In this document: positions 22,401 through 36,100 of the stretch, one piece after another
Layout of the letters: the number at the start of each line of letters is the position of its first letter
Position numbering within the stretch: the stretch's first letter is position 1
Source of the DNA: Monosporascus cannonballus
Taxonomy: Eukaryota > Ascomycota > Sordariomycetes > Xylariales
Assembly: GCA_004154925.1 (NCBI GenBank)
Contig: QJNS01000275.1
Location: 1 to 64,000 of the forward strand
DNA length: 64,000 nt
Direction: 5' to 3'
Translations under genes and position numbers: made by a program
Notes under the pieces: model-generated
Told to the model about the DNA's origin: nothing
Databases searched by the model: none
The model's input: only the letters and a program-made list of their open reading frames with translations

Positions 22401-25339
22401 GGTAAAAGATATTAATAGATAAGTACGTTTATTTTCATAGTATAAATAATATTAATTTGCAATAATAATTCGTTACTTAAAATATTTTTAATTGTACGAA
22501 ACGTAACTAAAATATTTTTTCTTTAAATTTTACCGATATTTTTTATTAATATAAATCTGTACGATTAAAGCTTAATAATTAATTAACGCTTTTAGACGTT
22601 ATATATTATAAGGTTTTGTTCAGTAATACTGTCAAACTTTAAATAATATCTCGATATTATATTTATTGATAAGTTAATTTACGAAATGTTTAAAAAAATA
22701 AGTTCGGATAAAAAACTTAAAAAATATTTCGACTTAACTAGAAAACGTTTTTTCGACAACTGAATCTAATAAATTAACGTATTATATATTTTTTTTAAAA
22801 AAGAATTTTATTATTTTATTCGAAATGATTATTAGAAAGTTGAAAAATAAAAAACATAATCCGTATTTCAGAAAACTCAACGTAGATAATATAATCAATC
22901 TATTTAGTATTTAATAAAAAGTCTATATTTTTTTTTAAAAAAATTAGGTAAACAGTAATTATTTTAAATCTATTGCCGAATATATTTTAGATATTTTCTG
23001 ATTTAATTACTAATTTTTATTTTGCGAATAAAATTTATAATTAAAAATTTATTAAGACGTAAATATTTATTTCGAATTTGTATTAAAAAGTAAAACTTCA
23101 TTTTTCTAAAAACGAAATTAAAAGAGAATAAAACCCGATAACGATTATAAAAAACTCGAATAAACTTTTTAAAAAACAGTTCAAAAAATTAAATAAAAAA
23201 TAAAAGCGGAAATATAATTTGCCGGATTACGACAAAAGAGTTTTGTATTTAAATATAACAATATATTGATTTAATTAATTTAGAAATTAAATTAAAGCCA
23301 AAAATATTAATAACTAATTTTTTTAACGAGATTAAAAAAGAAATCTAGGAAAACCTTTTAAAAATAAATCGATTTAAATTTTTAACCGATTATATTGCGA
23401 TAAAAATGAAAATTAGTAATCGATAATATGCTCAAAAAATTCAAAATTCCAAAATTAAATATAACAAGAAGGTATAATATAAAGCTAATACTAGTGTATT
23501 TCGATATAACGATAGTAATAATATTTTTTTTTAAAAAAATAACGCTAGAACTAATACAATTCAAAACGGTTTAGTGTAAAGATAAAAGTTAAATTAAGTG
23601 CTATAATTAGAGCAAAATAAGATATTATCGAAATATTTGTTATTATTTTAAATTGTTACATAATTATTTAAATTTTACTCTAATAATAATCACGATATAT
23701 TGTATTTTCTTTTAATATTTCTTTTATATATTTTATTTTTCTAAGTAATAAAATATACAATATATTTTTATATTTATATTGGTTATTATTTTTAACTAAA
23801 TAGTAAAGGTTTATTTTCGTTTTAAAAAATTCTACTTATCTATGAAATGTAAAACGAATTTTACGTAATTAAATATTCCATCGATTACAACTTTGTATTA
23901 TTATATCTATATTTTTTCTAAAATTATATTATAATTCTCGATTAAACCGATATCGAAATTAATCGTTCAATATCGTTTTCGAATAAAGATTTCGAAATAA
24001 TTAATTTTATATTAAATTTCCCGTTTTCGATAAAAAAAACTTTAACTTTCGGTATTTATAACTATATTAAACTTAATTGATAATTTCGTAGTAATTTAGC
24101 TTTATGAATAATATTTTATATAATATAATTTTGTTTAAAGTTTGGTAGCTTTTTAATATAATAAATTAATATATTTTAATTTACATTTTTAAGATAATAA
24201 AATTAGTAAAAAATTCTTATACTTACGTTTAAAACTCTTTTTAAAAACCCTTCTTAATTTCTTTAAGTTTTAATATTTTATAGCTCTTTTATAAGTAATC
24301 CTTTTATGTTTTTTTGAATTTATTTAGTTTTATTTATTTTTTTACAGTGTAATGCGTTAAAGTTTTATATTTATCGTTCTTGTTAGCATGTTCATCTATT
24401 AAATTATAATAATTCTTTTAAAATATAATTCTTTTAAACGGTATAATAAATATTAATTAAAAATAAAAATCTGCAATAAACTTTTATTACTATTTTTAAT
24501 AATATATTAAAATAGCCTTTTTCTAAATTAATAATTATATTAACTATATAAGTAATAACAAGAGTTCTTATAAGGTTGATACTTTTAAAGCTGATTTTAT
24601 AGAATTATTTATTTCGTGATGTTATTATTAATTTATTTTATTATTTCCGTTTTAATTAAAAAAGTTAAAAGTTTTTCTATATATACGTACGATTTATTAA
24701 TAAATAAATCCTTTTTTATTTATAATATATCGAATATTCTCTTTATTTATAATATACGATATATATTATATAATATTATATACAAATTCTAGAATTAATA
24801 ATTTTTATCCATTTCTAATATTTCTGTAATTATTTCTTTAAGATATAATATTATTTTTCGAAGGAGTTTTAAATTAATTTCTGGGTGTTTTGTATTTTAC
24901 GTCGAATTTCTTATCGTAATAACTTTTATTCGTATTAGTCTCGAATTGTATTAATAACTTTATTATTAGTTTTTATTTATTTTTAAAAACCTTTTCCGGT
25001 ATTAGTACTTAATTGTTTTATTATTACCTTTTAAATGTTCTGCAACTTTCTTAGTATTATTTTATTTTACCGTAATTATAATATTTAATCTGGTTTTTAT
25101 TTTTATATTAAACCGTTTCAAAGTTTTTTTGGTTTCGCATTATATTATTAGATATAAATAATATAATACGTTTTTTTCCTTAATTAAGTAAATGACCTTT
25201 TTATATTAAATTATATTTTTCTTCTTTTTTATATAATATTCTTATAATATATTAAAATGAGATAAGAGAAAAATTGATTTTAATTAATGCGGATAAGTTA
25301 TTTAAGTTACGATACGAAAAGGGATTATCGAGATAAAGA

Positions 25340-25540
25340 ACTTAATCCGATTGTATTAATGGTATTGAACCTCTATAACTGAAATGGCAGAAAACATATT
25401 AAGTGGTGATAGTTCTAGGTGATGCCTGAAGGTTGAACCCATAGCGAAAAAGAACTTCTTAATATATATACGAGACCCGAACTTTCTAATCAGCCGAGCC
25501 AGATCATGGGCGTAACACCCCGCCCCACTTCAATATCGAT
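25340..25540. repeat. Less degraded patch in AT block 1, possible LTR-like segment
   Basis: CpA/TpG return in this 200-bp patch. Read on the minus strand it contains GGGTCTCGTATATATATTAA (a TATA-like core) and AGGTTCAATACCATTAA. It could be a promoter-bearing terminal repeat of an old element. No second copy was found in the window, so this is tentative. Confidence 0.25.
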
Positions 25541-27659
25541 TTAAAGTTTTGGGTTTTGAAAATATAATAATTTTATTTTTTAAGTTATTTTTTAATCTTT
25601 TATAAAATATATTGTTATATATATTTCCGTCGTCGTCGTTTTATTTTACTTTAGCTATAAGACTTTTAGATATTATCGTATATTTCGAAATTAAATCTTT
25701 TTAGTATAATTGAAAATTTTATTACATAGTAATACGTTTTTCGTTAAATTTTTAAAATTACCTTTTAATTTATATTCGAAATTAATATAATTACGAGAGA
25801 AAGCTTTTAGATAAATAATTTTTGATTAGCTTTTATATGCTTTAGATAATTTTTATAATAAACTTAAATTAATTAAAAATGTTTCTTATTAAAATAGCCG
25901 TAACAGTAAAAATATTATTTATCGATTTTTCGAATGCTTAAAACTTAAAGTATATTTTTGCCTAAATAAAAAACTTCATGTATTATTTTTCTTACTATAA
26001 GGTTATAATTTTTTTTAACTTTGAGCTTTAATATATTTGTTCGTATTATACGTAACATAAATTATTAAATTTAAACTTTTAATTCCTAAACGTTATATCG
26101 GAATTTAGTTCTTATTAAAAAGGTAATATTTTATTTGTTTGTCGATATAATAATTAAAGATATAGTTTAAAGGTTAACGGCATTATTAAATAAAAATATA
26201 TAATATATAACAATTAAACGGTTTAATTATTTATTAAATTTAAATTCTACACATTTATATAAATAAAAATATGTTATAATTTCAGGTAATAAATATAATG
26301 AATAGTTATATTTCGTAATATTAAAAAATTTTAAATCATAATATTTTATTATTAATAAATATTATTTAAGTTGTAAAAAGACTAATTATTATATAATTTT
26401 TTATAATTTTAATAATTATTATTCATTACGTTGTTTGTTATACCCATAATTTTCTATAATTACAGTTATTCTTTTGTAATTACGGATCTGTTAATAATTA
26501 CTCATTATATAATTTATAGAGTAGGTGGTATTATCCTTATTATTATGACTGTTTCTACAGGTCTACGACTATCAGGTTGTAATACTATTTTTCTTCTTTT
26601 AAAAATCAAGCCATTATCATCAAACTTTGCGTATTAATTAGATATAAAAAGAGAATTCCCTAATAGGTTTAAAGTATTTAAAGATTTTAATATCTTAAAC
26701 ATTTTAAATTATATAAAAACTTTAGAAAACTAAAAATATACTTTTAAAAAAATAAACCTTATAAATACAGTAAATTATAAATAATAAATATATTTGTTAT
26801 TCATATTAGTAACAAATAATATCAATTTGCAATATATAATTTCGTTACTTAACATTTTACAATATTTTTGCTTATATAAACTCGTACGACTTAGGTTTAA
26901 TAATTGGTTAAACTTCTAATTATTCAATATAGTCGAATATTTTTAAATTAAATATTTTGATATGTATAAATATTGAAATACAAGTAAAATTTAAAATTAT
27001 TAATATAAAAATTTGTTTTTTTTCGTTTAATTAAGTAATAATACGGTTTAAATACTAATTAAATCGGCTATTAAAAAGTTCTAAGTTATCAAAATGTTTC
27101 AAAAATTAAATTTTATATTATATTAATTTCTTATTTTTTTCAAATACCGCTGTATCTGCGGAGTATAATATTTAATATTCAGCAAATAAATCGACGCTAT
27201 ACAAATCTAATAAGGTGATCGATTATATATATAATATTTATATGTATATTAATTATTTTTATATTAATAAAAACTCCATTACAATATTAAATAAAAATAA
27301 AAATTTCGTTTGAAAGAATTCAATATACAAACCTAAATTATTTATTTATATTATTTAATAAAATAGTGAATTAATTTTCGAATTTATTATAAACAACTTC
27401 AAATTTTATACATTATTAATTTAATATTTTTCAATTATATTATTATTATATTTGTAAAAATAAAATATTAAGTTATATTATATATAAAACGGAGTTTCTT
27501 ATTATTTTTCGAATGAATAATATTAAATTAAAATTATTTGAAATTCAACATATATAAAAGCATAAAAATTTATTTTTATTTTATTATTTCGTAAATATGA
27601 CTTAAGTAATGTTAAATTAAAATTATTTACATAAAGACTACTTGGATAATCTTTGAAAT

Positions 27660-27885
27660 TTTATATAAAAATATATAAAATGAGTTCGAAAAATCATTAT
27701 TTGATATTAAGCATTATTTTGGAGGTTTTATTAGTTTTGTAAATAATATTTTTAACGAGGTTTTGTTCGTATATTGGACCTTTGATAGTTATTTTTTTGA
27801 TTAGAAGCTATAGCTGTGGTTACGGCTGCTGCGTTGCAGGCGCAGCCATAACTTCCAAAATGGGGTCCTCATCGCGATAAGGCAA
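27660..27885 (+). repeat. Degenerate transposon terminus, copy 1
   Basis: The core at 27776-27868 starts GGACC and ends GGGGTCC, with a GC-rich hairpin (GGCTGCTGCG...GCAGGCGCAGCC) inside. It matches, in inverted orientation, 59523-59614. Similarity continues leftwards through ATTAAGCNTTATTTTGGAGG to about 27,660. Relative to the other copy the differences in the core are nearly all C-to-T on this strand. The TTTTGGAGGTTnT phrase occurs at both sides of the core in opposite orientation, so it may be a terminal or subterminal inverted repeat. Confidence 0.75.
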
Positions 27886-28053
27886 CTTATGGATAGATAT
27901 TGCCTTTCGATATCACGATCGCCTCCTCTGTGCGAGCCCTATATCTGACAACTTTCAACTCCGAAACACCACAACTCCATATTTCGCTTCGTTTGTCTTT
28001 CATTATACGAGCGGTTTTTTGAGGGCTGCCCTCACTGACTGTATGTCCACATA

Positions 28054-30045
28054 ATGGCGACTCTTCGGAAGGAAGACATTCCCCAATGCTGGTACGAATG
28101 CGAATACGACGGATGTCGAACAGCCCCTACCGTTGCCCCATTCTCCACGAAAGAGGAGGTTGTAGGCCACATATAGAACCATTTCGAATATAGGTTGGAG
28201 CGAAAGACACTACACTGTGCTCATGAGGACAATGAGGGTTGTCGAGTACGAGTTCCGATTTCACTCAATGCTCTCTGCTTGCATATTCGTATGCGGCATA
28301 TCGCCCCCCGCAGCCAAGCAACTTGTCGAGACTATCCAGTGGGAGAGCAAGACGGTAAAAATCTCACGTCAAGACGTATCCGGCTCTCCGACAGAGCCAT
28401 TGATGCTCGAAACTGGCAACCTGGCTCCCCTCGACGAAGACGCCGACAACGGTCCTTTACGTGCGAACAACATAGCAACATGATTGCTGATCATAGACGT
28501 CAGGGATTGTCCCTCGAATCCCTCGATCCTTCAATTGGCGATCGAGAAGGTCAGGATACTACTAAACGGCTTACCACTGCTTTAGGGTTGGACCGAGAAT
28601 GTAAGGAGTTACTATTCTGCCCAAAGCCAGATTGCTCCAGGGCAGTTCACCAGATACCCTTCGTGTGCCGTTACACCTGGAAGAATCACATTTCTGCTCA
28701 TGAGGATCCTTGCAAATGCCCAATTGAAGGCTGCCCTTCAGTTATACAGGGATGCTTCCTTTTTTTTTTTTTTTTTCGGCGAAGTCAATCTACATGCGCG
28801 TATGCTATCACATTCTGGAAAGATAAAGTGCCCCCATGCTCACGAAGGTTGTGGCTGGGTTGGCTGTGCAGTGGACTTACGAGGACACACTCTCGCTCGA
28901 CACCGTCCTATCATCGGAGTTCACCTTGATGAGGTTGACCTTGAACAAAAAGGCCAATTCGAAATCGAGGACTAGGAAGAGGAGAACGAAGAAAACCAAA
29001 GCCCACCTAACTTCTACCATAACTATAACATGATATCATACTTGAGTCTGCTTGGGTTTTCTACGCTACAACAGGAGGCCTATAGCATGGATATAGCTCT
29101 CGAAGAGTACTGGGATTACCTGATGTCACAAGACGACCAGCAGGTATGAAGATACAATAACAACTGATTTCAGAAGCTAACAGGGCTAGGAAAACTTAGA
29201 CCGAGGCCAAAGTAATGCTGTTGATATTGTAGCCTGCAATAAACGAACCATATGTAAGGTCTATTTCCTTGATATACATTCAATTCTAACTGGACTTCTA
29301 GTGAAATATCCTCACTGGGCCATTGTACTGCCAAAAAAATATTGCCATGTTTTGGATCCGCCATCCGGACATGGGACAATTACGTGCAGGAGCCTTGTGT
29401 GGAACAAAGATGGAGAAACCTCTCGTCTCATAGGTTGCGGCCATCTGATGAGGGGGAGCGACTCTACCTAAGTGCGAGATGTGAGAAATGCTCGCAGTTG
29501 GAACTTTCCCACAGAAGGATGAGGTTAATGGGCTCATATACACATCAACCAGGTACATCCTGCACCATGGATTGTCCTCGAAAGCGGTTATTCCCAAGGT
29601 CTTCTGTATGCGTTCGACATTATCATCGCGCTCAATCAACTTGGCTTCATGGAGAACTTGGTCGATGCCAGGAGCACACAATGGATGGTCTCTTCCAGAT
29701 TGATAAGCCATTAGGAGGGGAATGGCGGGCTGTCAAGCAAGCCAGAGTAAGATTACAAAGGGAAGGGCCTATCACCTGCTCAACGGGGCGCCGCCATGAC
29801 TACGTGGCCATCGACTTGGAATGGAATTCAACCCCTTTGAACTTACGGAAATTGCCATCTATGATCTCTTGGGCACGCCTCTCCTTGATTGTTTCGTTGT
29901 TTGGCACCTAGCTCAAGATGCTTTCGAGTGTCATCGCTGGGGAACTTCCCTCTTGAGTATGCTCAGAGATTCGGTCCATGAAGAATTGTTGACAATGCGT
30001 GAGGTTGTGGAACGCCTCAAAGACATTGTCGACAAGGACACCTAG
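28054..30045 (+). pseudogene. C2H2 zinc-finger plus DnaQ-like exonuclease gene, broken
   Basis: The ATG at 28054 opens MATLRKEDIPQCWYECEYDG. Several C2H2 fingers follow: CEYDGC...H-x3-H, CAHEDNEGC...HIRMRH, CPIEGC...H, and CPHAHEGCGW...HTLARH. An acidic stretch and LGFSTLQQEAYSMDIALEEY come next. Past a 48-nt intron (29254-29301) the frame reads HWAIVLPKKYCHVLDPPSG. The end has YVAIDLEWN and ELTEIAIYDLLGTPLLDCFV, the first motif of a DEDD exonuclease. Lesions: TAG at 28174-28176 and 28973-28975, TAA at 29469-29471, a frame slip at the poly-T run about 28,759-28,776, and a shift between the two exonuclease pieces. The TAG/TAA codons fit CAG/CAA-to-T changes by RIP. The zinc-finger/exonuclease combination suggests an accessory or element-borne nucleic-acid protein; its function is unknown. 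Confidence 0.7.
28759..28776 (+). repeat. Poly-T run inside the zinc-finger pseudogene
   Basis: A run of about 16-18 T falls between two zinc-finger pieces that lie in different frames. A length change in this run is the simplest cause of the frameshift. Confidence 0.7.
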
Positions 30046-30055
30046 GGCGAAGGAA

Positions 30056-30172
30056 TACCCACCTATGCACTTTTACCCACGGACCCGTGGGATCCCGTAG
30101 GTAGCGCGGAATTCCGAGGGGTCACCCATGGGAATTCCACTTGATCCATCGGATACCCGTAGGAGTTTTTTC
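30056..30172. repeat. ACCC/GGGT word cluster 1
   Basis: Closely spaced palindromic words occur just past the exonuclease pseudogene, at the edge of AT block 2: ACCCACGGACCCGTGGGATC, CCCGTAGGTAG, TCACCCATGGGAATTCC and GATACCCGTAGGAGTTTTTT. The terminal ACCCRTAGGAGT phrase recurs inverted at about 38,803. Such clusters resemble subterminal repeats of DNA transposons, possibly of hAT type; this is an inference. Confidence 0.55.
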
Positions 30173-33100
30173 AAATACAAAAATACTTTCGAGTTACTAA
30201 TAGAAGTTTTAAGATATATGTAAAATATCTAAATGGGCCTAAAATTTAAAATATATATTAAACAAATTTAATAATATTATTCCAAAAACGTGAAATAGCT
30301 TTTTATTAATATTATAATTAAATACTATTAAATAATATATTAATAATAAATCAATATAATATAATTACGTTAATATATTTATATAATAAAAATTGAAAAT
30401 TTATATATATCAAAATTAATAAATTGACGTTACGAAAATATTTAATTTCATTTTAATTTTTTTTGGTTTAAAGGCTTTGTGTAAATTAAATTTAATACAT
30501 GTAATATTAAAAATGATAAAAAAGTACTTGATATAGATATAACTAAAAATATTAAAATTTCTATAAAAAGTTATTAAATAAAATTTTAAATATAACGAAT
30601 AATATATTAAATATTTTATAAATTTATTTACTTAATTAATTAATATTATTTTTATATAAAATTTTTTATTTTGGTTTAAAAGCGATTTCATGTTTTTAAT
30701 TTTTTTTAAATTTATATAATTTATTAAATATAAACGTTAAATGATTTCGTAATAGGCGTATGTTCAACGTTATAATAAGCAAAACGATATTTTGATATAT
30801 TATAAAAAAATACCGAATTAAAGGTTTTCAAAATATAGAAATTAATAAAAATTAACAATTCTAAGTAAAAAAAGCCAAGAAATTTACTATATATTCGGTA
30901 CGTATTAATGCCGATTTTTTTTAAAAAAAGATTACATTATTTTGTAATTAATTTATTATCGCAAAAATCTATTGATTTATTAGGTTAAATTTAAGCGGAA
31001 TTAATTACGATAATTTTCGCATTTAATATACGATTTAACTTAATTTGGCGTTGCGAAAACTAATACTAAGATTGGTTTTTTTAGTTATAAACTTAAACGC
31101 AAATTTATTTTCAATTTTAAGATATTGCGGAAATCGTGTCGGCTAAAATAATATAATAACCGAAATTCGTTCAAAATAAAAAAAATATTTTAAAAAGTTA
31201 TTAAAAATTATTTTTAAAACTAATATATTTTTATTTCTTAAATATAGACCAAATTATAATACTTTTAAAATATTAAAATATAAAGTAATTATAAAATAAT
31301 TAATATTTACCCAGCGAAAAATAGTTTTTTATAATTAATCTTTTCGACCTTAATATAGATATTCGAATTATTTACGTTTATAAATATTTATTAAAAATAT
31401 AATATTTAAACGTATATAAAGTTATAATAGGATATTTGTAACATGAGGAATAATATAATTTATAACTTTATATCGCTTAAGAAATAAGATTTCGGTTATT
31501 AAATTATCTTTAATTTAATATAAAAAATCTAATAAAAATTCTTCATTTATAAAACGTTAAGCGGTATTATAAAGAACTAATAAATATTAAAATTATATTA
31601 ATATATAAAACAATTAAGAAGTAATTAATAATAATAATAGAGAGTTACTTAATATATTTGAATATAATATTTCTTAAATTTAAAAAATTTACGGCCGCTA
31701 TATAAAGCAAATAAATATTATACGTTATTAATATGTAAAACCTTTATTTTTAAAATTAAATGTATTAAACATATAATTGTATAAAGTCATTTAATTATTC
31801 TTAACTGTAATTTTTTTAACCGAATTAAAAATAATACTTTCAAGTAATTATAATATATTTTTATAAGGTATATTATCCGTATTTTTATTTTTAACGTAAT
31901 AAGTTTTATTTATATTATTATTAATATCGTAAAAATCCGGATTTTGGTTATCGGAATTAATAATATTATTTCTGGGCATTATATATTTAATTTTAATTTA
32001 TAAAAACTATATTTCTTATGTATGGATAATTTTGTTAATATAAATTTAAATTACTTGTAAAATACTATATATTATTTAAAATTTATTAATTACGAAACAA
32101 TTTATATTATGTGTCTATTTTTATAAAACGTATATTAGGATTTTATACTTTTTAATTCATAAATTTATATTTAATTATTTCTATAAAATTATATTGAACT
32201 TTTATAATATTATATTAGGTCGATATATATTATACAAAACGTTTACCGGTTTTCTATATAAAAATTTTAAAATAATAATTTGTTATCCGTATAATGTGTT
32301 CCTTTTAATATTATAATTATAAATTAATTTAAAAAATTGAAAAATAATTATTTTATAAATATCTCAAAATGTAATGACATATATATAGTAAAAAGGAAAC
32401 CTGATATAATTTAATACAATTATATTTAATTAAATTATAAAACTAAAAAGTAAATAAAAAGAGATAATATAAACATTTTAAATAAATAGGAAAATTTAAA
32501 GTGGGTATCTAATTTTTAAAATACATATAATGAAAAAGAGTAAAATTACTTTTTATATAAATAACGCATATACTTTTACATAAACTATAAAATAATTTAC
32601 ATATTAAATACATATACACTTAACGAAAATATTAAAAAAACGATATATACTAATTAAAAATTAATTTCAATATGTTACAAATATTAAACAAATAATTAAT
32701 TAATTAATAAACATTTATTATATGTACTTAAATGTATAAAAACTTTTCAAATATTTTTGTCTTAAAATATATCAAGTTATTAAAATAAAAATAAGTTAAA
32801 ATTTTATATAAATAAAAAATGATATTATATAAATTCTAAAGCGAGAATTAAGAATAAATTAATCGATTTAAAATAAAACAATTAAAAAAATCATATTTTA
32901 ACTGAAACTCGAAATTATAATAAGTAAAGAAATATTTATAAATTTAATTTACATTAAATTATTTAACATTATTTCAATTATTTTTATTTCATTTAAAGCT
33001 TTTTAAATAAAATAATATCGTATTTCGTTAATATATTTTTAATTTCTTATATTTATATTTATGCTTTTTTATGCTTTTTTACGTCTTTTTAATACCTTTT

Positions 33101-36100
33101 TTAGGTTTTGTTATTAAGCTCCTTATTATTCGGCAAGCTAAAACGATTTATTTATTATTTCCGTTTTTTATTTACGTTAATAAAAACGGTAACCGCAATA
33201 AGGGATATTTTTCGGACAGTTTTCCTTTTTCGACTTTATACCATAAGTTATTTTCTGTTTTAATTTGTAATTATAATTTTAATATATTAATACGAGTTAC
33301 TTCAAAGTGTTAATTATTAAATATATTATATTTTAATCTGTTTCTGGCTTATATATTATTATAATCCAAAAATAAAAATGTCAATATAAATAATCTTAGC
33401 GCAAAATATAAATATCTTTTACTTAAAGTGTTTTCCGCCGATAAAAAATTACATAAAGGTTATTATTTTGTAACAAAATAATTAAAAAGTATTCTGTAAT
33501 TTTTTATAATACTTTTAAAGAATTTGATTTAATCCGTATAAAAGTTTTGAATTTGCCTATAAAAATATCGCAGATAATTTGTCGGAACGGTAATGGGCCG
33601 ATAATTAAATTCGTATTTTTTTTTTAATATTTCTAGAGTTTTCGTAAATGGCTACGTAAATAAAATGAACAAAATAATTATAAAATAATCCGGCGTTATA
33701 TTTATATTAAACATTAAACTTTTTATAATTAATATATTTTATAGGATTTGGTCAAGCGGACAACGTTTGTTTTAATTATACTATATTATTCAAAAACCTT
33801 TTAGCATATTTGATTTTTAAATCAGCTAATATCTTAGATTAATTAAGATATATAATGAGCAATGGTTTTCGTTAAGTAAATTTATAATTAACGGATTACG
33901 AGATAGGAAGAAAATCGATAATACATTTATTAACATTCCGATTAATGCAATTTATTTTGCTTTCCGCATTATTATAAACCTACAAACAATAACTTAGGTT
34001 TGGTAATTTTTGAATTACATTAATACGTTAACGTAATGCTTTAAAAAGCGTATTAAAGTTATATAGATAAATTTAAGTATATTAAGTATTTTTAAAAAGT
34101 TTTAAAAAATTCTATACAGGGTAAGTAATTTTTAAAAATAATGCATAATTAATAATAATACACATTAATCTATAGGTATTTTTAATTTTTTATATTATTT
34201 TGTTATTATTCTATATTTTTTTATCGGGATTATTTTATCATTATTTCCAATTTTATATTGCAATTAAACTTTTTACCATAAATTAATAATTATTATATAA
34301 GATTTCCCAAAATATTGGAACAATATTAAAAAAATAATTTTAATATCCATTCTTTTAATAAAAGAATATCCGACATTAAGAGACGCCTAGCATATCTTCT
34401 CTTTAATAACGATAATTAAGAAAATAACGATATAAAAAACGGCGAAATAAAGGCTCTAAACTATATAATAATAGATTTCGTTAGTAATTTAATTTATAAT
34501 CTAATTAAACGCTTAATCGAAATATTAACCGAGATCTTATTAAAAGATTTAGCGCATAATTTACTTATTACTTTATATAATAAAAGTACAGTTATAAAAT
34601 ATTAGATAAATTTATATTACCCTTATTTTTATTAAACGTATAGCGAAATAATTAAGCGGATGTTTTAGTAATTAACAAAATCTATATCTAGTATGGAAAC
34701 CAATTTAAAAATAAATGGGCAAAATAATTTCGATAATAATTCTGGTTTCCAAAATGCGTTAATCTAGAAAATAAACGTTAAACCGAAATAGCTTTGTCAA
34801 TCTTTAGTAATATTACCCGTTTTTAAGAATATTAAAATAAAATTATATAACTTTATAATTAGCATATTAATGAACCAAAACTTAAATATCGACGTTATAG
34901 TTATTACTTGGTTCACTTAAAGTTCCTTTAGAATAACTGAAAAAATTCGATAAAAATATTTACTTACTAAATTTTATAAAAAAAAACAAATCAACCAGGA
35001 CAAATTATTCGTAATAATTTAACCGATTTAATTTCCGTATATAATTAAAAATAAATTAATCGTAAAATAATCGATCGAAATTTTATTAATATATTTCTAA
35101 AACTCGATATTAATTAATAAACTTAATATTAATATAATCCTTTTAATTAATCTTTTCAGGCGCTTATATTATAGTACATCTCGAATTTCCAACTGCCAAT
35201 TCCGAAAATATACTTAAATTATATAACTAAATACGTCGATATTATTGTTAAATGAGTAATTAATAATATTTTTATAAACGCCTATATATTTAGATCTTAA
35301 AAAGTTATTATATATTAAATTAATTACAAATAATAAAAACGTTATTTTTTAGTCGATTTTTAAATATATACGAATAAAAAATTTAAATCGAACGATAAGG
35401 AATTGTTATATCGGTTAAAACATTTGAGGCTAATTAATTAATTTCGCATTATTACCGCCGAGAGTAAACCTGGCGTTTTCTAGAATTTCATGTGCAAATA
35501 ATTACGTAATAACTTAGGTAATTAATTGGTATAGTCGATAGAAATCCGCTATTGTACTTATGTATTATATATATTATAAAAATCTTTTTATAATCTTTTT
35601 CTTACTTACGATATAAAGCTAATTACTAAGTTAAAGGACGCCTTAAGAACTGCGGCCAAAAAAGGTAAACTTTTCGAAATAAGAAAATAACTCGAACGAT
35701 TTATATAAAGAAAATCATAATAGAATTAATCAATTACTCTTAAAATAATTATAAAATAATTTCGTAAACTAATAATATAATTACGGCCCTTTATTATCTA
35801 GATTTATTTTAGTATTAAGCGATAAATTGTTTCTTAAAATTTAACAAAATATAATTAATAATAAAATACTATATAATAAATAAATACTTTAAATAATTCG
35901 CAATATATAATATCGTCAAAATTTACTTATATATTTTTTATTACGTATTAAAAACTTTTGGTTAACTTTCGAATGTTTTATTTAGGTTTGCGTTATATTA
36001 TATAAATATAATGAGTAATTTCTTCTTAAGAGTTAGACATTTATACGTTATTTTATTAATATTTCCAATTATATTATCTCAATAACCAATAATTTTAACG

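Larger units (their letters stand above)
21960..27700. repeat. AT-rich RIP-degraded block 1
   Basis: This block is very AT-rich. TpA is abundant, the remaining C mostly sits in CpG or TpC, and CpA/TpG are scarce. That pattern is expected of repeats mutated by RIP. No intact transposon gene remains. The right end is a transposon terminus repeated in inverted orientation at 59.5 kb. A less degraded patch lies at 25,340-25,540. Confidence 0.8.

Noticed and set aside
26431..26637. 68-codon hydrophobic frame in AT block 1
   Set aside because: Ile/Tyr/Phe-rich by base composition; no evidence of a real protein.
33071..33313. 80-codon frame in AT block 2
   Set aside because: AT-rich, hydrophobic low-complexity composition expected from random TA-rich DNA.
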